From positions 682,001 through 746,000 of the forward strand of contig NZ_JAIQXE010000003.1 in assembly GCF_020076305.1 (NCBI RefSeq): a DNA stretch of 64,000 nt. Reading direction: 5' to 3'. Below are positions 9,519-15,444 of the stretch, piece by piece. The stretch's first letter is position 1; every line of letters starts with the position of its first letter. A program made the position numbers and the translations under genes. The stretch is from Flavihumibacter profundi. Lineage in GTDB: Bacteria; Bacteroidota; Bacteroidia; Chitinophagales; Chitinophagaceae. The notes under the pieces were generated by a model. The model had not been told where the DNA came from. It did no database searches and saw only the letters and a program-made list of their open reading frames with translations.

Positions 9519-10334
9519 ATGGAAGTAAATATCAAGCAGCATACCATTCACTATGAACGATACGGTTCTGGCCCGGAACTGCTGTTTTGCCTGCATGGCT
9601 ATGGGGAACGCGGACAGGATTTTGAAGCCCTGGCCAATCACCTTGGCCATCGTTTTACCATTATTTGCCCTGACCTTCCACTACATGGTAAAACAAATTG
9701 GAACGACCATGTTTTTGAACTTACTGACTTACGAAACTGCTTATCTGAACTCGCAAAAAAAGAAAGATTCAAGACGCAACAATTCAGTCTTGCCGGATAC
9801 AGTATGGGTGGAAGATTGGCCATGGAATATGCGGAACACTTTCCGGAGCAACTCAGGCAATTAATCCTTATTGCACCCGATGGGCTCAAAATAAATTTTT
9901 GGTACTGGCTAACCACCCAGACAAAAGCAGGAAACAGGCTGTTTTTCAAAACCATGCAACATCCTGAGTGGCTTTTCTTTGGTATGAAATGGGCCAGGAA
10001 ATTCAGACTCCTTAATGAAAGCATTTTTAAATTCAGTCACCGGTACCTTGATGATCCACAACAAAGAAATGAGCTTTATAAGCGTTGGACCCTCTTCAGG
10101 AATTTTAAACCCAATTTGCAAAAACTGGGGTATAACTTAAACAAGTCACCTTTGCCGACTCTCCTAATATTCGGAAAGTTCGACAGGATCATCCCCCCGA
10201 AACTTGGCCAGCGCTTAAAAGCAGGAAACGCAGGCTCAAACTCTATAATAGTACTTGAAGCGGGCCACCGTTTGCTTAAACCGCAATTTGCCAGTACCAT
10301 TGCAGAATATATTAACACTATGCGAAAAAGATGA
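9519..10334 (+). CDS. Alpha/beta-fold hydrolase
   Basis: 271 residues with no signal peptide, so probably cytoplasmic. The catalytic triad can be placed: nucleophile Ser95 in GYSMGG, acid Asp222 in FGKFDRIIP and His250 in EAGHRL. The oxyanion-hole motif is LHGYGERG near residue 26. A lid-like helical insert covers about residues 125-200. Closest general class is the AB-hydrolase 1 esterase/lyase group; the substrate is unknown. Its stop overlaps the start of the glycosyltransferase gene by four bases, so the two are translationally coupled. It is divergent from the MarR gene and may share its operator region. Confidence 0.85.
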   Translation: MEVNIKQHTIHYERYGSGPELLFCLHGYGERGQDFEALANHLGHRFTIICPDLPLHGKTNWNDHVFELTDLRNCLSELAKKERFKTQQFSLAGYSMGGRLAMEYAEHFPEQLRQLILIAPDGLKINFWYWLTTQTKAGNRLFFKTMQHPEWLFFGMKWARKFRLLNESIFKFSHRYLDDPQQRNELYKRWTLFRNFKPNLQKLGYNLNKSPLPTLLIFGKFDRIIPPKLGQRLKAGNAGSNSIIVLEAGHRLLKPQFASTIAEYINTMRKR

Positions 10335-11473
10335 TACTCGTATATACAATAACTTCAATTCTTCTAACGACATATGCTGTATTGCTGGGCTACTACCACA
10401 GAAGTTTTAAACAAATACCAGAAGACGAAATAGTTCCCGTAGATTTTGTACCACAAACAAGAATCAGTGTCCTGGTTCCGGCAAGAAATGAAGAACACAA
10501 TATTTCCTATTGCATTGGATCTTTACTAGCACAAAACTATCCCGCAAATCTCCTGCAGTTCATCATAATTGACGATCATTCTGAAGATGCAACAGCTCAA
10601 ATTGTAAAGAACTACAAGAACCCAAAGCTAGTCCTGCTTTCACTGGAAGAACACCTGCCCGCTGAAGCCATTAACGCCTATAAGAAAAAAGCCATTGATA
10701 CAGGTATTGAACATGCAAATGGGGAACTAATAGTTACCACAGATGCCGACTGCATTGCTCCGCCGTTTTGGCTCAGGAATATAGCCTATACCTATGAAAG
10801 CAAAGACTCCTGCTTTATTGCAGGTCCGGTAAAAATGGAACTCCAACAGGGTTGGTTAACCAAATTTCAGGCGCTGGACTTCCTGAGCCTGCAGGGCATC
10901 ACTGCGGCATCGGTATACAAAGGATTTCATAGCATGTGCAATGGCGCCAACCTCGCCTACTCCAGGTCTGCGTTTCATTCTGTAAATGGCTTTCGGGGAA
11001 TCGACGCTATCGCTTCAGGAGACGATATGCTGCTGATGTATAAAATTGCCCAACAGTTCCCTGGAAAAATCACTTACCTGAAAAATCGCGCGGCAATTGT
11101 AACAACAGAACCCGCCCCTTCCCTGAAAACATTTCTCCACCAGCGAATCCGATGGGCAAGTAAAGCACAGGCCTACGAAGACAAGAGTGTTTTTAGGGTG
11201 TTATTGCTGGTATATATTATGAACCTGCTTATGCTTACTATTTTAATCACAGGTTTTCTTTCACTACAGCAGCTGGCATGGGCATTGCTGTTACTTGCCA
11301 TTAAAACTGGCATTGAATGGCCTTTCATGCATTCAGTAGCCAATTTTTATGGGCAGGGGAAATTAATGAAATACTTCCCCTTCTATCAACCCCTGCATAT
11401 AATTTATACGGTAGTTGCCGGGAGTTTCGGGCAATTTGGGTCATATGAATGGAAAGGCCGGCAAGTCCGCTAA
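10331..11473 (+). CDS. Membrane-bound family 2 glycosyltransferase
   Basis: 380 residues. An N-terminal membrane segment (about 2-22) is followed by a GT-A domain with SVLVPARNEE (46-55), the metal-binding DAD at 138-140, the acceptor-side SGDDML near 229 and a QRIRW motif at 271-275, all typical of processive-type family 2 enzymes. Two or three membrane helices close the protein (about 288-330 and 350-372). It would transfer a nucleotide-activated sugar to a lipid or polysaccharide acceptor at the inner face of the membrane. The start overlaps the end of the hydrolase gene by four bases. Donor and acceptor are not predictable from sequence. Confidence 0.88.
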   Translation: MILVYTITSILLTTYAVLLGYYHRSFKQIPEDEIVPVDFVPQTRISVLVPARNEEHNISYCIGSLLAQNYPANLLQFIIIDDHSEDATAQIVKNYKNPKLVLLSLEEHLPAEAINAYKKKAIDTGIEHANGELIVTTDADCIAPPFWLRNIAYTYESKDSCFIAGPVKMELQQGWLTKFQALDFLSLQGITAASVYKGFHSMCNGANLAYSRSAFHSVNGFRGIDAIASGDDMLLMYKIAQQFPGKITYLKNRAAIVTTEPAPSLKTFLHQRIRWASKAQAYEDKSVFRVLLLVYIMNLLMLTILITGFLSLQQLAWALLLLAIKTGIEWPFMHSVANFYGQGKLMKYFPFYQPLHIIYTVVAGSFGQFGSYEWKGRQVR

Positions 11474-11509
11474 ACAGATGATACCAATGGTATTCTTTAT
11501 TTTTAATGG

Positions 11510-12592
11510 ATGACGACGAATCCAACGGCGAATGGATGGCAGAAACTCATCAAACACGGGGGTGCATTGACAGGCATAGTAATTATCGCCTTTTCCGGGT
11601 TCATTGCTATTTTTGCCTATTTGATTGCTCCCGATGCAACGCCAAATGCCAACCGGATGATAGTTGAAATTGGCGGTAAGCAACCTGGCTTTAAACAGCA
11701 ATTTTTCCTATACCCAAAAGAAACTGTTGAAAACCCAGGAAATTGGATAAGCCTAGCCGTCCACGGCCGGCCTGATGCATTTCAATTTATTCCCGTTGAT
11801 GGTTATACAGTAAAAGACCATAGATTAATCATTAAAAAATATATCGATGAAGGCATCTCGGAAAAGATTGAATATTCATTGTCCCGTTTGAAGGTACCAG
11901 TAGAAAAAAACTTTGTTACCAGGACCTTCCTGCTTGGAACCGATAAATATGGACGTGATATGATGAGCCGTTTGCTTGTTGGTGTTCGCGTGAGCCTTCT
12001 CGTTGGAGGCATCGCCATGTTATTATCACTTACTATTGGTGTGCTGTTAGGTGCTTTAGCTGGTTATTATGGTGGTAAAATGGATAGCTGGATCATGTGG
12101 CTGATCAATGTTATCTGGAGTATCCCTACACTTTTACTGGTCTTTGCAGTAACCCTTTTACTCGGCAAGGGATTTATGCAGGTATTCATAGCTGTCGGGT
12201 TGACAATGTGGGTAAATGTAGCCCGCATCGTAAGGGGACAAATGCTAGGTATACGCAAACTTGAATATGTTGAAGCTGCAAAGGCACTGGGTTATTCTGA
12301 CCTACGGATAATCACCAAACATATATTACCAAATATCATGGGACCAGTGCTGGTGGTTGCTGCTGCAAATTTTGCATCTGCTATTATCATTGAAGCCGGA
12401 CTAAGTTTCCTTGGTGTTGGTGTTCAGCCGCCTCAACCAAGTTGGGGTGGTATGATCAGGGAAAATTATAATTTCATTATTACCAATAATCCCATGCTTG
12501 CACTTGCACCTGGCTTTGCCATTATGCTTTTAGTCCTTGCTTTTAATTTACTGGGTAATGGCATCCGGGATGTATTGGATGTGAGAGGTTAA
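11510..12592 (+). CDS. ABC transporter permease, DppC/OppC type
   Basis: 360 residues. A first membrane helix (about 19-42) is followed by a roughly 100-residue extracytoplasmic insert, then the family entry motif LLGTDKYGRDMMSR near residue 145 and a five-helix core. The cytoplasmic EAA loop EAAKALGYSDLRIITKHILPN near 255 contacts the ATPase. This is the C-type permease of peptide/nickel importers. Its usual partners, a B-type permease, two ATPases and a binding protein, are not adjacent in this window, so the protein must pair with subunits encoded elsewhere or have another role. It lies 36 bases after the glycosyltransferase gene. The gene ends in convergent orientation to a small lipoprotein gene. 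Confidence 0.9.
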   Translation: MTTNPTANGWQKLIKHGGALTGIVIIAFSGFIAIFAYLIAPDATPNANRMIVEIGGKQPGFKQQFFLYPKETVENPGNWISLAVHGRPDAFQFIPVDGYTVKDHRLIIKKYIDEGISEKIEYSLSRLKVPVEKNFVTRTFLLGTDKYGRDMMSRLLVGVRVSLLVGGIAMLLSLTIGVLLGALAGYYGGKMDSWIMWLINVIWSIPTLLLVFAVTLLLGKGFMQVFIAVGLTMWVNVARIVRGQMLGIRKLEYVEAAKALGYSDLRIITKHILPNIMGPVLVVAAANFASAIIIEAGLSFLGVGVQPPQPSWGGMIRENYNFIITNNPMLALAPGFAIMLLVLAFNLLGNGIRDVLDVRG

Positions 12593-12605
12593 AAAAATCC
12601 ACCAC

Positions 12606-13022
12606 TTATTTCTTCGAATACAAATAAAATCCGGTCACGGTATTTGTTGACTTAGAGACTGAAGTAACGGTTACGGTTACGCGGCATATTACTCCTTGTG
12701 GAGTATTAGTTATCACAAAATTTGAAGTACTTACGCTGGTAGTCTTTGTGTCATTGTAAAAATCTGTAGCTGAACCGTCCTCCCTGGCAGAAACTTCAAC
12801 CTTTACACCCTGAGGCGGCATTTTGGAGGTAACAGTTACCGCAAGCGGGAAATTAGGTCCGGGCGCAGCAACTTCTGACTGGCCGCCTATTGCAGGTGTA
12901 GAACTTATAACAAGGTTTTCTTCAGCAGGTGGTTCAGTAGTTTTACTTCCGCCACCGCAGGACGGGAGGATAAGAATGGAAACTCCGGCCGCAAAAAAAA
13001 GGAACACCAATGCTCTTTTCAT
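12606..13022 (-). CDS. Small putative lipoprotein of unknown function
   Basis: 138 residues. The N-terminus is a lipoprotein signal with a lipobox ending LPSCGGG (Cys about 22). The mature part is Thr/Ser/Val-rich, with alternating hydrophobic residues that suggest a single beta-sandwich domain of about 100 residues. I do not recognise the family. It lies downstream of the Lrp/AsnC gene on the same strand with a gap of about 95 bases, and its stop faces the permease gene on the other strand. Confidence 0.7.
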   Translation of the reverse strand: MKRALVFLFFAAGVSILILPSCGGGSKTTEPPAEENLVISSTPAIGGQSEVAAPGPNFPLAVTVTSKMPPQGVKVEVSAREDGSATDFYNDTKTTSVSTSNFVITNTPQGVICRVTVTVTSVSKSTNTVTGFYLYSKK

Positions 13023-13116
13023 ATATGGGGATTATTTCTTTGCACTAAACATATAAAGATACTGGTAATGCTGGCTTTTTAAAACTATTGCAACTAATTG
13101 CCCGGTTAATATTAAT

Positions 13117-13584
13117 TTATGGCTGAACCATTACATTTCTATTCAGGCTTTCATCCAGGGAAATAAAGGTTTCCGTCCTTTCAATGCCTTTAATTTTTTG
13201 CAACTGGTCGTGTAAAACGTTTCGCAACTGGTTTATATCTTTACACACTATCTCAGCAAATATGCTGTAATTTCCAGTGGTATAATTCATGCGGACGATT
13301 TCCGGAATTTTTCCCAATTCACGTGCTACTGTATCATATAAGGAGCTCTTTTCCAGGTATATTCCTATAAAGGCGATAACATCATACCCTAATAATTTAA
13401 GGTCTACATTCAGGCGGGTACCTTTAACTACACCCATTTCCTGAAGTTTCTTGATCCGAACATGTATGGTTCCGCCAGAAACAAAAAGCTTTTTGCCAAG
13501 GTCAGCATAAGAAGTTTCGGCATTCTCCATCATTTCATGGATAATCTGGTAATCGAGTTTGTCTAAATTTAATTTGATAGCCAT
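13117..13584 (-). CDS. Lrp/AsnC family transcriptional regulator
   Basis: 155 residues, the normal family length. The N-terminal helix-turn-helix (about 8-52) opens with LDKLDYQIIHEMMENAE and contains the recognition helix SGGTIHVRIKKLQEMGVVKG. The C-terminal RAM domain (about 70-145) binds small effectors, usually amino acids, and drives oligomerisation; TTGNYSIFAEIV and the IKGIERTETFISL strand are typical. It is divergent from the tRNA-like RNA genes, with about 143 bases between its start and the first of them. Whether it controls those RNAs is unknown. Confidence 0.92.
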   Translation of the reverse strand: MAIKLNLDKLDYQIIHEMMENAETSYADLGKKLFVSGGTIHVRIKKLQEMGVVKGTRLNVDLKLLGYDVIAFIGIYLEKSSLYDTVARELGKIPEIVRMNYTTGNYSIFAEIVCKDINQLRNVLHDQLQKIKGIERTETFISLDESLNRNVMVQP

Positions 13585-13693
13585 TTTTTACTTCGATTTT
13601 TGATATTATCTACTTGAAGGTAGTATTTTTTGAACAATTTCGATAGTTTTTAATTTTTACTTGAATTATCTGCAAGAAATAGGCCGATCACCG

Positions 13694-13701
13694 TATATTT
13701 G
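13694..13701 (+). promoter_or_regulatory. -7 box in front of the first tRNA-like gene
   Basis: TATATTTG matches Bacteroidota TAnnTTTG and lies 34 bases before the first acceptor-stem base. No convincing -33 element was found at the usual spacing. The second RNA gene has a similar but shortened sequence, TATTTTG, at 13854-13860. Confidence 0.45.
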
Positions 13702-13727
13702 CTTTATCAAAGTTCTTAAGACATATA

Positions 13728-13848
13728 CTGTGGGATGATGAAATTTTCGGCAGACATGCCCTCTCGTCTCGGGGGTGGGGAAAATCGGATAAAACAGGTG
13801 AAAGCCTGGCTAACGACCCCGTGGAGGTTCGACTCCTCCTCCTACAGC
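13728..13848 (+). ncRNA. tRNA-like RNA, copy 1 (type II cloverleaf, abnormal anticodon loop)
   Basis: A full cloverleaf can be drawn. The acceptor TGTGGGA (13729-13735) pairs with TCCTACA (13840-13846), and an eighth pair C13728-G13847 is possible. The D stem is ATG/CAT with a leucine-like loop ending GGCAGA. The anticodon stem CCCTC/GGGGG (13759-13763, 13771-13775) has the loop UCGUCUC. The variable-arm stem is GGGG/CCCC (13777-13780, 13817-13820). The T arm GGAGG-TTCGACT-CCTCC is normal. Position 33 is C, not the near-universal U, and 37 is U, not a purine, so ordinary decoding is unlikely. The variable arm has a 36-nt insert with its own hairpin (CAGG/CCTG). CCA is not encoded. A tRNA-Leu-derived non-decoding RNA is my reading. 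Confidence 0.7.
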
Positions 13849-13876
13849 GACCGTATTTTGTTAATTGTTCTTTATA

Positions 13877-14067
13877 CTGTGGGGTGATGAAATCTTTGGC
13901 AGACATGCCCTCTCGTCTCGGGGGTGGGGAGTCCAGGATAAACGTAGCATAGAGCCGACTGGTATTCCAGTTCCGTAAGGAATCGGAATGAAGCCGACCA
14001 GGGTTGACCACTAATCTTTGTACTACAGCTAACTGCCCCGTGGAGGTTCGACTCCTCCCCCTACAGC
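13877..14067 (+). ncRNA. tRNA-like RNA, copy 2 (giant variable arm)
   Basis: This is a second copy about 30 bases after the first. The acceptor TGTGGGG (13878-13884) pairs with CCCTACA (14059-14065); pair 7-66 is G-C here and A-T in copy 1, a compensatory change. D stem, anticodon arm and T arm are retained, and the stretch from CAGACATG through the variable-arm GGGG is identical to copy 1. The anticodon loop is again UCGUCUC. The variable-arm stem GGGG/CCCC (13926-13929, 14036-14039) encloses a 106-nt insert with hairpins CTGG/CCAG (13959-13970) and TTCCG/CGGAA (13971-13988). Both inserts share GGATAAA near the 5' side and GCTAAC near the 3' side. The total of about 190 nt is far above a normal tRNA. 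The strong terminator after it suggests that both copies are expressed together. Confidence 0.7.
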
Positions 14068-14075
14068 TTTTTAAA

Positions 14076-14102
14076 ATCCCGCCCCGCTGGTGGGATTTTT
14101 TT
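14076..14102 (+). terminator. Rho-independent terminator of the tRNA-like pair
   Basis: The stem ATCCCGCC / GGTGGGAT is 8 bp with one G-T pair, the loop is CCGCT, and six T follow at once. It starts about 10 bases after the second tRNA-like gene and fits a single plus-strand transcript of both copies. Confidence 0.85.
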
Positions 14103-14191
14103 GTACCGCAAGCAACGATTGTGACCTGTAAGGATCGCAAAAAATTTGGTACACACTGTTTTTCTCATGTGTGTGTTTACAGCTGTTAGGT
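14103..14191 (+). other. Short structured segment between two terminators
   Basis: This stretch lies between the end of one plus-strand terminator and the stem of another. Beginning one base upstream, TGTACC (14102-14107) can pair with GGTACA (14148-14153). An inner CGAT/ATCG plus CCT/AGG hairpin lies between them, and ACACAC is opposite GTGTGT (14169-14174). No promoter and no credible reading frame were seen. It could be a third small RNA or only spacer. Confidence 0.25.
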
Positions 14192-14218
14192 AGCCCCTCT
14201 TTAAAGAGGGGCTTTTTT
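14192..14218 (+). terminator. Second plus-strand terminator
   Basis: A perfect 11-bp inverted repeat AGCCCCTCTTT / AAAGAGGGGCT runs into six T on the plus strand. The minus-strand glycosidase gene ends just beyond it at 14223, but on that strand no T tract follows, so its direction is plus. It has no protein-coding gene in front of it. Confidence 0.7.
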
Positions 14219-14222
14219 ATAC

Positions 14223-15332
14223 TCAGTTCTTTTTGCGTAAGTCCCGCCATGTCTGTAATACAGGCCTGGCCTTGTGGTTCTCGTCATATAACCCGATATC
14301 CCTCCAAAAAAGAAACAAAGGCTGATAGTCACCGGTGGATTTCAGCGTTTCAATTAAAGCATCGTAATCTGTATGACAAAACCATAGCAAAAACTGGCCT
14401 TTTCGTGTCCGCATCAAATCACCCAGTTTTTCCAGGTATCGATTCTGCCATTCAGGCCTGCCTTCCTTATGCAGATTGTATTCGGGCACATCCAGATTTT
14501 GGGCAATATATCCAGTCTCTGAAAAGCACCAGGGTTTTTCCGGAGAAAGGTCGAGCCAATGCTCAAAATACCCGGTCGGAAACAGGTCCGGATTGGTATT
14601 ACCACTTGCACTGCTGCTAACAGTAACATAAGGATAGGCACTCATCGCAACCCAATCGGTATAAGGCATTAATTCTTTTGCATTCTGGTAAGCCTTTGGT
14701 GCTTCACTGACCATTACACTCAGGAAGACCGGCGTTCCGGGATGGGATTTTTTCAATGCCGTATATACTGCCCTACAAAAAATCTTGTACCGCTGGAACT
14801 CAGTTTCATCCCAACTTTCAGAATTACTCTCCACTCCAAAATTGATCCAGGCCGGCGAAAACTCACCAACCAGGTAATTCACAAAATTAACATACGCTGT
14901 TATTACATCCGGATGGTCAAAAGGAAGTGATTCCCAATACTGTCGTATGGCGGAGGGAGTACCTTCATTATTCCGCCAGTAACCAACCTTTTTTTTCCGG
15001 CTGAGGTCCAAAGCAGACACACTCAAAAAAATAGCCTTGCCACTTGGTGTATTCTCTTTACGGAATTTAACCTCATTAACAAGTGATACTGGCATTGGCC
15101 GGTGATTAAATGCCTCGTCATAAGGAATTCCTTCATCAATATGGTGGGATACAAAATCACAATCACTTCCTATAAATGCATAAGCCTGCTGTTGATCGGC
15201 CAAAGAGTAAGCGGCCGGCCAGGGTGTTACCCCAAGCCTTACCGGCTCCGGAACCTGGTCCTTTTTTTTACTGCAAAACGGAAATAAAAGCCCTGTCAAA
15301 ACTGCGACTATGATAAATCTTTTTCTACACAT
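14223..15332 (-). CDS. Putative TIM-barrel glycoside hydrolase lipoprotein
   Basis: 369 residues. The signal has a lipobox ending LLFPFC (Cys about 20), followed by KKK, so it is an anchored envelope protein. The body looks like a (beta/alpha)8 clan GH-A-type glycosidase. A strand-4 acid candidate lies in WINFGVESNSE (about 160-170) and a strand-7 nucleophile candidate in PWCFSETGY (about 270). The order of barrel strands, ending with FLLWFCHTDYD, resembles endo-galactanase or cellulase-like folds. I cannot assign a numbered family with confidence. It is divergent from the GH95-like gene, and the two probably act on plant or exopolysaccharide material. Confidence 0.65.
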   Translation of the reverse strand: MCRKRFIIVAVLTGLLFPFCSKKKDQVPEPVRLGVTPWPAAYSLADQQQAYAFIGSDCDFVSHHIDEGIPYDEAFNHRPMPVSLVNEVKFRKENTPSGKAIFLSVSALDLSRKKKVGYWRNNEGTPSAIRQYWESLPFDHPDVITAYVNFVNYLVGEFSPAWINFGVESNSESWDETEFQRYKIFCRAVYTALKKSHPGTPVFLSVMVSEAPKAYQNAKELMPYTDWVAMSAYPYVTVSSSASGNTNPDLFPTGYFEHWLDLSPEKPWCFSETGYIAQNLDVPEYNLHKEGRPEWQNRYLEKLGDLMRTRKGQFLLWFCHTDYDALIETLKSTGDYQPLFLFWRDIGLYDENHKARPVLQTWRDLRKKN

Positions 15333-15444
15333 TGCCTTGTATTTGAGTTACAACAACATCCCGGATTATTATCAACGCCATTCTGTACCATTTTCTCATA
15401 TTTACTGCAGTATTTCTCCTAATTTTCATTAGAAACCACTGTAA

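Noticed and set aside
13728-14067. Ordinary tRNA-Leu/Ser, tmRNA or group I intron
   Set aside because: No leucine or serine anticodon fits with U33; an anticodon arm is present, unlike tmRNA; the inserts lie in the variable arm, not the anticodon loop, and are too short for a self-splicing intron.
13688-14140. Minus-strand open frame across the tRNA-like genes
   Set aside because: It translates structured RNA and repeats its own sequence only because the RNA gene is duplicated; no protein features.
14004-14189. Plus-strand small frame after the second tRNA-like gene
   Set aside because: It runs through the T arm and a terminator, so it is not a gene.
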